From Enterobacteriaceae endosymbiont of Donacia tomentosa (lineage in GTDB: Bacteria > Pseudomonadota > Gammaproteobacteria > Enterobacterales > Enterobacteriaceae): a stretch of 64,000 nt of DNA. A program made the position numbers and the translations under genes. Under the pieces are notes generated by a model. The model ran no database searches. It saw nothing but the letters and a program-made list of their open reading frames with translations, and was not told the DNA's origin. Location: NCBI RefSeq assembly GCF_012571135.1, contig NZ_CP046216.1, positions 126,312 to 190,311 of the forward strand. Direction: 5' to 3'. Of the stretch, positions 20,506-28,524 are shown in pieces. Positions within the stretch are counted from its first letter, which is position 1. Each line of letters opens with the position of its first letter.

Positions 20506-21873
20506 ATGAATGAATTAATTAGTTTAAAAAAAATATCTAAAATCACAAATGGTCATTTAATAGGATTAAATCTTAAAATAAAAAATTTTTCAATAAATAG
20601 TAAAAAAATTAAAGATCATTGTATATTTATCGCAATTAATGGAAAAATTTTTGATGGTCATAATTTTATTAATAATGCTATTAGCAATGGGGCTATTGCT
20701 TTATTAGTAAATAAATTTGTGAGAATTAATAATATTCCACAAATAATTGTTGAAAATACTATTTTAGCTTTAGGAAAAATAAGTTTATGGAAAAGGAAAA
20801 AATTTAAATATAATGTAATTGGTATTACTGGATCTACTGGAAAAACATCAGTAAAAGAAATGACAGTATCTATATTAAAAAAAAAATATAATACTATTTT
20901 TACATTTCATAATATGAATAATCATATAGGTGTGCCGTTAACATTATTAAAACTATATAATAAGTATAGATGTGCAATAATTGAAATAGGAGGTAATAAA
21001 ATAAATGATATTAAATATCTTGGTAATCTAGTGCAACCTAATATAGCAATAATTAATAATATATCAGAATCACATATTGAAGGTTTTAAATCATTAAAAA
21101 ATATTATTAGAGAAAAAAGTAGTATTTTTAATTATTTAAAAGAGGATGGTATTGCGATTTTTAATAGTGACGATAAAAATCAAAAAGAAATTTTTAAAAA
21201 AATAAGTATTAGTAAGAAATTTTTTACTTTTTCTGTTTATAATAAAAATACAAATTTTTTTGCTAGTAATATAAAAATTTTTCAAGATAAAATCTTATTT
21301 AATTTAAATACTCCTCTTGGAGTAAGAATTGTTACACTATTTCTTTTTGGAGGTATACATAACATCAGCAACGCATTAGCGTCTAGCGCTTTATCTTTTG
21401 CAATGGGAGCATCTTTAGATGAAATAGTCAATGGATTAGAATGTTTTAAACCTATACAAGGTAGAATATATCCTATAAAAATAGGAGATAAAAAATTAAT
21501 TCTAAATGATGCATATAATGCAAATCCTAACTCTGTTAAAGTTGCTATAAAAGTTCTTCAAAATTTTTCTGGAGTTAAAATTTTAGTTATAGGAACTATG
21601 TTAGAATTAGGTACTCGTACTATATTTTTTCATAAAAAAGTTAGAGACATAATTTTACAATCTAATATTAATTATACTTTTAGTATTGGAAATTATGGTA
21701 AGTATATTACTCAAAATAATAAAAAAGCTAAACATTTTAATAGTAAAGAAGATTTAATAAACAATCTATTTTCATTAATAATGAGATTAGATAATTATAC
21801 TATTTTATTCAAAGGATCACGCAAAAATAATATGGAAATGTTAATTAATATCTTATTGGAGAAAATACAATGA
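20506..21873 (+). CDS. murF: UDP-MurNAc-tripeptide:D-Ala-D-Ala ligase MurF
   Basis: MurF adds D-alanyl-D-alanine to complete the UDP-MurNAc-pentapeptide. The 455-residue product (E. coli 452) has the ligase-family N-terminal NSKKIKDHCIFIAI block, ATP loop GSTGKT (109-114), MNNHIGVPLTLL, and the substrate-binding LNDAYNANPNSVK. The central ATPase and C-terminal domains are complete. It starts one base after murE and overlaps mraY by four bases (ATGA), so these genes are probably translationally coupled. Confidence 0.96.
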   Translation: MNELISLKKISKITNGHLIGLNLKIKNFSINSKKIKDHCIFIAINGKIFDGHNFINNAISNGAIALLVNKFVRINNIPQIIVENTILALGKISLWKRKKFKYNVIGITGSTGKTSVKEMTVSILKKKYNTIFTFHNMNNHIGVPLTLLKLYNKYRCAIIEIGGNKINDIKYLGNLVQPNIAIINNISESHIEGFKSLKNIIREKSSIFNYLKEDGIAIFNSDDKNQKEIFKKISISKKFFTFSVYNKNTNFFASNIKIFQDKILFNLNTPLGVRIVTLFLFGGIHNISNALASSALSFAMGASLDEIVNGLECFKPIQGRIYPIKIGDKKLILNDAYNANPNSVKVAIKVLQNFSGVKILVIGTMLELGTRTIFFHKKVRDIILQSNINYTFSIGNYGKYITQNNKKAKHFNSKEDLINNLFSLIMRLDNYTILFKGSRKNNMEMLINILLEKIQ

Positions 21874-22949
21874 TACTAATATTATTTCAATATTTGAAAT
21901 ATTATATTATATCTTTGAATTATTTTTTTTTTAGTTTAAAATTTCGTTCTATTATGACTTTTTTAACATCTTTTTGTATTACATTTTTTTATACTCCATA
22001 TTTTATTTTTTTTTTAAAAAAAAATAAAATTTCGCAAATAATTAGAAATGAAGGACCTATAACTCATTTAAAAAAAAAAAATACCCCTACTATGGGTGGT
22101 ATAATTATATTAGTATCTGTTTTTATATCTGTATTTTTTTGGGCACAATTATCTAATAAATATATATTCTATATATTAACTACAATTGTATTATATTCCA
22201 TAATCGGGTTTTTAGATGATTATTATAAAATAATCTTAAAAAATTCAAAAGGTTTAATACCTCTTCAAAAAATTTTACTACAGTCTATCATAATCATGAT
22301 AACATTAATATATATGTTTTTCAATGATACTAAAAATTTATATATACAATTAATTATTCCATTTGTTGAGAAAATTGAATTAAATTTAAATTTTACTTCA
22401 TATTTAATTATATCTTATTTTATTATTTTAGGAATAAGTAATTCTGTAAACTTAACAGATGGATTAGATGGTTTAGTTATAATGCCAATAATTTTTATTT
22501 CTATAGGATTAGGATTATTAGCATATTTTACGGGAGATATTAATCTTTCTAGATATTTTAATATTAATTATATAAAAAATACAAAGGAACTTATTATTAT
22601 ATGTTTAGCTATTGTGGGTTCTGGATTAGGTTTTTTATGGTTTAATACGTATCCAGCAAAAATTTTTATGGGAGATGTAGGATCTTTGACTCTTGGATAT
22701 ATTATATCTATAATAGCTATTTTAATAAAGCAAGAATTTTTATTCCTTATAATGTCTAGTATTTTTATAATAGAATTTATATCTGTAATAATTCAAGTAT
22801 TAAGATTTAAATATAGTAAAAAACGTTTTTTTTTAATGGCTCCTTTACATCATCATTTTGAATTAAAAGGATTAAAAGAATCTTGTGTTGTAGTTAGGTT
22901 TTGGATTATATCATTTATATTAGTTTTAATATCTTTAATAATTTTATAA
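21870..22949 (+). CDS. mraY: Phospho-MurNAc-pentapeptide transferase MraY (lipid I synthesis)
   Basis: MraY is an inner-membrane enzyme that transfers phospho-MurNAc-pentapeptide to undecaprenyl phosphate, giving lipid I. The 359-residue, strongly hydrophobic protein (E. coli 360) has about ten membrane segments, TPTMGGI near residue 72, the catalytic pair D116-D117 (FLDDYYK), NLTDGLDGL at 194-202, D269 in FMGDVGSL and the histidine motif APLHHHFELKG. A 12-A run (22070-22081) and a T10A9 stretch (22006-22024) lie inside the frame. The next gene, murD, starts 14 bases later. Confidence 0.96.
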   Translation: MILILFQYLKYYIISLNYFFFSLKFRSIMTFLTSFCITFFYTPYFIFFLKKNKISQIIRNEGPITHLKKKNTPTMGGIIILVSVFISVFFWAQLSNKYIFYILTTIVLYSIIGFLDDYYKIILKNSKGLIPLQKILLQSIIIMITLIYMFFNDTKNLYIQLIIPFVEKIELNLNFTSYLIISYFIILGISNSVNLTDGLDGLVIMPIIFISIGLGLLAYFTGDINLSRYFNINYIKNTKELIIICLAIVGSGLGFLWFNTYPAKIFMGDVGSLTLGYIISIIAILIKQEFLFLIMSSIFIIEFISVIIQVLRFKYSKKRFFLMAPLHHHFELKGLKESCVVVRFWIISFILVLISLIIL

Positions 22950-22963
22950 AAACATATAAAATA

Positions 22964-24274
22964 ATGAATAAAAAAATAGTAGTTATTGGTTTAGGAATAA
23001 CAGGTATATCATGCATAAATTTTCTTTTCAAAAGAAATCTTATTCCATATGTAATGGATGAATGTAAAAATCCAAAATTTTTAAAAAAAATACCATTAAT
23101 AGTTCCGTGTCATTTAGGATCTTTAAATAAAAAATGGATATTAGAAGCTGATTTAATTATCTTAAGTCCTGGTATTTCGATATTTCATCCCTATTTAGTA
23201 GAAGCAACTAATAAAGGAATTGAAATAATAGGAGATATAGAATTATTTAATCGTTATAATAAAACTCCTGTTATAGCTATAACAGGTACTAATGGAAAAA
23301 GTACTGTAACAGATATGATTGTTAAAGTTATGGAAAAAAATAACTTTAATATTGGTTTTGGAGGTAATATAGGCTATCCAGTATTAGATTTATTATCTTT
23401 TAAAAGAGATTTTTATATTTTAGAAATATCTAGTTTCCAATTAGAAACTGTAAAAAATTTAAATATATATATAGCTATTATTTTAAATATTTCTGAAGAT
23501 CATATGGATCGTTATCCTTTAGGTCTTGAACAATATCGTAATTTTAAATTGCGTATCTTTAAACAAGCTTCTATTTGTATTTATAATGCAGATGATTTGT
23601 TAACATATCCTAATATTTTTCATAAAAAAAAAAAATATATAACTTTTGGAAGATATCATGGAAAATATCATTTATTGTATGAAAAACAAAATTTTTTTTT
23701 AAAAATGGATGATAAAATAATTTTAAATTTTAATAAAACAAAGTTAATAGGAATACACAATTATTTAAATTCTTTAGCTGTTTTAGCGGTCACAGATATA
23801 TTAAAAATTCCTCAAAAAAAAGCTCTAAAAGAGATAAGTAATTATATAAATATAGATAATATATTACAAATTATACATGAAGAAAACAATGTTATTTGGA
23901 TTAATGATTCAAAATCTACTAATGTAGATAGTACAAAAGTTGCTTTAAAATACTTTTCCAAGAAAAAAAACATTTGGTTATTATTAGGAGGATATGATAA
24001 AAAATGTAAATTATTTCCTTTGGAAAAATATTTAAAAAAAAAAAATATATATATTTATTGTTTTGGTTTGGCAAAAAAACAAATATTATCTTTTTGTTCA
24101 AAAGCAGTACCAGTAGATACTATATCTCAAGCAGTACAACAAATAATAAAATTAGTACAACCCGGTGATGTGGTATTACTATCTCCCGCTTGTTCTAGTA
24201 TTGATCAATTTAAAAATTTTAAACATCGTGGCAAAGAATTTATTAAAATAGTAAAAAATTTTTATAAAAATTAA
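22964..24274 (+). CDS. murD: UDP-MurNAc-L-alanine:D-glutamate ligase MurD
   Basis: MurD adds D-glutamate to UDP-MurNAc-L-Ala. I place the start at ATG 22964 (MNKKIVVIGLGITG), giving 436 residues (E. coli 438); an upstream in-frame ATG at 22901 would add unrelated residues overlapping mraY. ATP loop GTNGKST (108-114), EISSFQLE, LNISEDHMDRY and NDSKSTN are visible, and the C-terminal LLSPACSSIDQFKNF is intact. Two separate runs of 12 A (23624-23635 and 24034-24045) sit in the frame and could cause transcriptional slippage. ftsW, which follows murD in E. coli, is missing: murG begins 18 bases later. Confidence 0.95.
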   Translation: MNKKIVVIGLGITGISCINFLFKRNLIPYVMDECKNPKFLKKIPLIVPCHLGSLNKKWILEADLIILSPGISIFHPYLVEATNKGIEIIGDIELFNRYNKTPVIAITGTNGKSTVTDMIVKVMEKNNFNIGFGGNIGYPVLDLLSFKRDFYILEISSFQLETVKNLNIYIAIILNISEDHMDRYPLGLEQYRNFKLRIFKQASICIYNADDLLTYPNIFHKKKKYITFGRYHGKYHLLYEKQNFFLKMDDKIILNFNKTKLIGIHNYLNSLAVLAVTDILKIPQKKALKEISNYINIDNILQIIHEENNVIWINDSKSTNVDSTKVALKYFSKKKNIWLLLGGYDKKCKLFPLEKYLKKKNIYIYCFGLAKKQILSFCSKAVPVDTISQAVQQIIKLVQPGDVVLLSPACSSIDQFKNFKHRGKEFIKIVKNFYKN

Positions 24275-24292
24275 TTAATTTTTAAGAATAAA

Positions 24293-25351
24293 ATGAATAA
24301 AAAAATTATTATAGTAGCTGGAGGTACAGGAGGACATATCAATCCAGCTTTAAACATTGCAAATGAATTAATAAAAAAAGGATGGGAAGTACGTTGGTTA
24401 GGTACATTTAACAGAATGGAAGCTAAAATAATTCCTAAAAAAGGTATATATATATATTTAATAAAATTTTTTAGATTTAAAAGTAGAAATATTTTTTTAA
24501 AATTTATTACTATATTAAAATTATTAACTTCTGTTTATAAATCAATTATTATTTATAAAAAATATAAACCAGATATAGTTTTAACAATGGGAAGTTATAT
24601 TTCAGGTCCTAGTGGACTTGCTGCATGGTTATGTAGAATTCCATTAGTGATACATGAACAAAATAGCATCCCAGGATTTACTAATAAAATTTTGTCTAAA
24701 ATAGCAACTAAGATATTACAAGGGTATCCTAATACATTAAAAAATGCAATTTGGGTCGGTAATCCAATTAATGAAAAAATTATTGAATTATCTTCGTATA
24801 AAAGATCTGTTATTAAATTTCATAAACCAATTCATTTACTAATTACAGGAGGTAGTCAAGGAGCACAAGTAATAAATTTTATAGGTGTGAAGTTGTCAAA
24901 AATATTAAAAAATAAAATATTAATTTTACATCAAGTAGGTAAAGGAAATTTAAAAAAAATACTAAATGAATATAAAAAAAATAAGGAAAATAATTTTCTT
25001 TTAAAAGAATATATATATGATATTCATGAGGCATATAAATGGGCTGATATTATTATTACTAGGTCAGGAGCAATAACTGTAAGTGAAATTAAAATCATAG
25101 GATTGCCTGCTATTTTTATACCTTACCCACATAAAGATCATCAACAATATTTTAATGCAATACATTTAGAAAAAATAGGAATTGCAAAAATATTTAAACA
25201 AAATAATTTAAATATTAATAATATTATTAATGTTATACTATCTTGGAATAAAAAAAAGTTAATAAAAATTTATAAAAAATTTAAAAATACACCTATAAAA
25301 AATTCGACAAAATTAATTTATAAAGAACTAAATGAAATTAATAGTTATTAA
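24293..25351 (+). CDS. murG: UDP-GlcNAc transferase MurG (lipid II synthesis)
   Basis: MurG adds GlcNAc to lipid I on the cytoplasmic membrane face, giving lipid II. The 352-residue product (E. coli 355) carries the glycine-rich loop AGGTGGHINPAL (9-20), the second loop TMGSYISGP, IHEQNSIPGFTN, the third loop TGGSQGAQ, and the UDP-binding ITRSGAITVSE with PYPHKDHQ. It directly follows murD, with no trace of ftsW between, and is followed by murC after 33 bases. Confidence 0.96.
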   Translation: MNKKIIIVAGGTGGHINPALNIANELIKKGWEVRWLGTFNRMEAKIIPKKGIYIYLIKFFRFKSRNIFLKFITILKLLTSVYKSIIIYKKYKPDIVLTMGSYISGPSGLAAWLCRIPLVIHEQNSIPGFTNKILSKIATKILQGYPNTLKNAIWVGNPINEKIIELSSYKRSVIKFHKPIHLLITGGSQGAQVINFIGVKLSKILKNKILILHQVGKGNLKKILNEYKKNKENNFLLKEYIYDIHEAYKWADIIITRSGAITVSEIKIIGLPAIFIPYPHKDHQQYFNAIHLEKIGIAKIFKQNNLNINNIINVILSWNKKKLIKIYKKFKNTPIKNSTKLIYKELNEINSY

Positions 25352-25384
25352 CTATAATAATTAATATTTTGAAATTAAAATTAT

Positions 25385-26854
25385 ATGATACATAAAAATA
25401 TAAATAGTAATATTTCTTTACGAGAAATATTAAAAATAAACAATATAAATCACATATATTTTATTGGCATTGGTGGTTCGGGTATGGGAGGTCTTGCCAC
25501 TATTTTAGTAAAATTAGGATATAAAGTTAGTGGATCAGATTTAGTATCTAATTTTATTACAAAAAAATTAATTCTATTAAATGTAAAAATATATTCAAAA
25601 CATGATGGAAATAATCTTAAAAATGTAGATTTAGTTGTTGTTTCTACGGCAATAAAAAATGATAATCCTGAATTAATTATTGCAAAAAAGTTAAATATTA
25701 TAATTATTAGCAGAGCACAAATGTTAGCTGAATTAATGAGATTTAATTATGGAATTACTATTACAGGAACACATGGTAAAACAACTACAACAGCAATGAT
25801 TTATGAAATATTTAAATCATCAGGATTAGATCCAACATTTGTTAATGGAGGAATTATAAAATCATCAGGATTATATGCTGACTTAGGATTAAGTAAATAT
25901 TTTATTGCAGAAGCAGATGAAAGTGACAAATCTTTTTTAAAATTAAATCCAATAATTAATATTGTTACTAATATTGAAAATGAACATTTAGAATATTATG
26001 ATAATAATATTGAAATATTAAAAAGCACTTTTTTAAATTTTTTAAAAAAAATTCCATTCTATGGATGTATTATTATTTGTATAGATAATAAAAATAATTT
26101 TGATTTATTTAATAAATATAAACATATTTTAAAATGTAAAATAATTACGTATGGATTTAATAATAATGCAGATATTAAAATATCTAACTATAGACAAAAA
26201 AGATATCAAAGTAAATTTAATTTATTAAAAACTAAAGAAAATACTAATTTAAAAATAGAATTAACAATTCCTGGTCTTCATAATGCATTAAATGCAACTG
26301 CTTCATTTGCATTATCATCCTATATAGGATTAAAAGATTCAAATATTTTGAAATCTTTAAAAAATTTTGGAGGCGTAAAAAGAAGGTTAGATATTTTAGG
26401 TACTTTTATTTTAAAAAAAAAATTTCAAGGAAATGTTATTGTGATTGATGATTATGGACATCATCCTACTGAAATTAATATGACGATTCACACTATAAAA
26501 AATAATTGGCCTAATAAAAATTTAATAATGGTTTTCCAACCACATAAATATACTAGAACTAAAAATTTATTGGAAGAATTCGTGAAAACATTATCTAATG
26601 TTAATTTATTATTTTTATTAAAAGTATATTCAGCTAGAGAAAATTATATTAAAAATGCTAACAGTAAAACACTATATAGAAAAATAAAAAAATTAGAAAA
26701 AACTCATCCTATTTTAATACGATCTAATAAATACAATGATATTGCATCAGAAATATATTTAAAATTAACAGGAAATGATGTATTAGTATTTCAGGGTGCT
26801 GGTGATATTAATAATATTTCAGCTTTCTTTATTAAAAATAAATTAAAACAATAG
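25385..26854 (+). CDS. murC: UDP-MurNAc:L-alanine ligase MurC
   Basis: MurC adds L-alanine to UDP-MurNAc, the first peptide step. The 489-residue product (E. coli 491) has the Rossmann start IHYIGIGG-like block (here IYFIGIGGSGMGG, about 24-36), ATP loop GTHGKTTTT (128-136), EADESDKSF, ENEHLEYY, GVKRRLDILG and DDYGHHPTEI, all usual for MurC. It sits between murG and ddlB in the normal order. Confidence 0.96.
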   Translation: MIHKNINSNISLREILKINNINHIYFIGIGGSGMGGLATILVKLGYKVSGSDLVSNFITKKLILLNVKIYSKHDGNNLKNVDLVVVSTAIKNDNPELIIAKKLNIIIISRAQMLAELMRFNYGITITGTHGKTTTTAMIYEIFKSSGLDPTFVNGGIIKSSGLYADLGLSKYFIAEADESDKSFLKLNPIINIVTNIENEHLEYYDNNIEILKSTFLNFLKKIPFYGCIIICIDNKNNFDLFNKYKHILKCKIITYGFNNNADIKISNYRQKRYQSKFNLLKTKENTNLKIELTIPGLHNALNATASFALSSYIGLKDSNILKSLKNFGGVKRRLDILGTFILKKKFQGNVIVIDDYGHHPTEINMTIHTIKNNWPNKNLIMVFQPHKYTRTKNLLEEFVKTLSNVNLLFLLKVYSARENYIKNANSKTLYRKIKKLEKTHPILIRSNKYNDIASEIYLKLTGNDVLVFQGAGDINNISAFFIKNKLKQ

Positions 26855-26875
26855 AGATGTTTTATAAAAAATATT

Positions 26876-27799
26876 ATGACTAAGAAAATAGCTGTTTTAC
26901 TTGGTGGAAATTCATCAGAAAGAGAAATTTCCTTAATGTCAGGTAAAGCAATTTTAAATGCATTAAAAAAATCTAATATTAATGCTTTTGGAATAGATCC
27001 ATTGCAATTCCCATTATTATATTTAAAAAAATATGGTTTTACAAAAATTTTTATAGCTTTACATGGGAAGGGAGGAGAAGATGGAATTTTACAAGGAGTA
27101 CTTGAATACTTAAATATTCCTTATACCGGGAGCGGTGTTTTAGCTTCATCAATAACTATGAATAAATTTATAACAAAAAATATATGGAAAGAAAATAATT
27201 TACCTGTATGTCCTCATTATTTATTAAGAAAAAAAGATTTTATAAAAAAAAATCATGCAAAAATTAAACAACAAATTCTAAAATTAAATTTACCCATTTT
27301 TATAAAACCTAACTGTACTGGATCTAGTTTAGGTATTTCTAAAGTTAATAATATTAATTATATATTTGATGCAATAGAAAAAGCCTTTATATATGATACA
27401 AGTGTTTTATTTGAAAAATATATTGAAGGAACAGAATTTACAGTAGGAATATTACATAATAAAGTATTACCCCCTATTAGGGTGGAACCAATAAATTCGT
27501 TTTATAATTATCAAGCCAAATATTATTCTAATTCTACTCAATTTTTTTGTCCTAGCGGACTAGATTATAAAAAAGAAAAAGAACTATCAAAAATAGCTTT
27601 AGATGCATGGAATATAGTAGAATGTAGTGGGTGGGGACGTATTGATGTTATTTTAGATACAAAAGATCATTTTCAATTATTAGAAATAAATACTGTCCCC
27701 GGGATGACATCACATAGTTTGTATCCTATGGCTGCGAAGAAAATTGGATTATCTTTTCAGGATTTAGTTCTTAAAATTTTGAATTTAACAGATAAATAA
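26876..27799 (+). CDS. ddlB: D-alanine:D-alanine ligase DdlB
   Basis: Ddl joins two D-alanines for MurF. The 307-residue product (E. coli DdlB 306) shows the ATP-grasp pattern: VLLGGNSSEREISLMSG at the start, ALHGKGGEDG, the VFEKYIEGTEF-type substrate loop, and EINTVPGMTSHSLYP at the end. In E. coli ftsQ, ftsA, ftsZ and lpxC follow; here the next 126 bases (27800-27925) hold no recognisable gene, and then comes a convergent DciA-like gene. Confidence 0.96.
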   Translation: MTKKIAVLLGGNSSEREISLMSGKAILNALKKSNINAFGIDPLQFPLLYLKKYGFTKIFIALHGKGGEDGILQGVLEYLNIPYTGSGVLASSITMNKFITKNIWKENNLPVCPHYLLRKKDFIKKNHAKIKQQILKLNLPIFIKPNCTGSSLGISKVNNINYIFDAIEKAFIYDTSVLFEKYIEGTEFTVGILHNKVLPPIRVEPINSFYNYQAKYYSNSTQFFCPSGLDYKKEKELSKIALDAWNIVECSGWGRIDVILDTKDHFQLLEINTVPGMTSHSLYPMAAKKIGLSFQDLVLKILNLTDK

Positions 27800-27925
27800 T
27801 TTTTTTATATAAAAAGATAATATTTAAAAAAATATAACTTTAATTTTCAATAATATTTCAAGTTTTTATAAAAAATAATATTTCTTCTTATTAATAACAT
27901 ATACAATCTAAGAAATATTTTATAT

Positions 27926-28411
27926 TTAATGTTTAGATGCTGATTTTGCAAATCTTTCTATTATATAACGTAATTTTATAGGACTTTTTCGTGCTAAATT
28001 TAATAATAAATTAGCACTATATTTACTCAAAATATTTTTTTTATATGTATTTTTTTCATTTGGTATAATAATATTTTTTTTTATATAAAATGCAGGATTA
28101 ATTTGAATATTAATATCTATTAACGACGGGATAAGATTTTTTTTTAAAAAAAATATAATATTAGTTTTTTCATATAAAAATCTAGTCATAGAACTAGCAT
28201 TACATGTTTCTATAATTAGAATACCATCTTTAAAATTTTTGATATTATACCAATTATGTAATTCAACAGGTATATATTTTTTGATAAATGTATTAATTTT
28301 TATTAAAATATTTGTATGTAAATATATTTTAAATAAAATTTTTCTATAAGAAGAATAATAATAATTTTTTTGAAAAATTTGTTTAATTGATAATAATTTA
28401 TTATGACGCAT
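27926..28411 (-). CDS. DUF721/DciA-like protein
   Basis: A 161-residue basic protein. The central part (about residues 33-105) fits the DUF721/DciA pattern: a helix, LHNWYNIKNFKDGILIIET, a block where family members read W or R before RL (here SSMTRFLYE), and a strand ending in IQINPAF. The C-terminal helices (LSKYSANLLLNLARKSP, then RYIIERFA) resemble the gammaproteobacterial form. In many gammaproteobacteria a DUF721 gene lies between lpxC and secA, divergent from secA, which is exactly this position; E. coli K-12 has secM there instead. DciA helps load the DnaB helicase where DnaC is absent. The assignment is by pattern only; the protein diverges and could be a decaying relic. Confidence 0.62.
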   Translation of the reverse strand: MRHNKLLSIKQIFQKNYYYSSYRKILFKIYLHTNILIKINTFIKKYIPVELHNWYNIKNFKDGILIIETCNASSMTRFLYEKTNIIFFLKKNLIPSLIDINIQINPAFYIKKNIIIPNEKNTYKKNILSKYSANLLLNLARKSPIKLRYIIERFAKSASKH

Positions 28412-28524
28412 AAAATTTATCCTTTTATAAATTTAATAAAAATATTATATATATTTTTTTATAAAAAGAATCATGAAATAAAAATTATTTAATTGAAACT
28501 ATTTATTTTATTAAGAGTGTATAT

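Noticed and set aside
22901-22963. Upstream ATG for MurD inside mraY
   Set aside because: MNKKIVVIGLG at 22964 matches the MurD start; the extra residues are out-of-frame mraY.
28412-28524. SecM-like arrest peptide upstream of secA
   Set aside because: The 113-base gap has no open frame of suitable length and no arrest motif.
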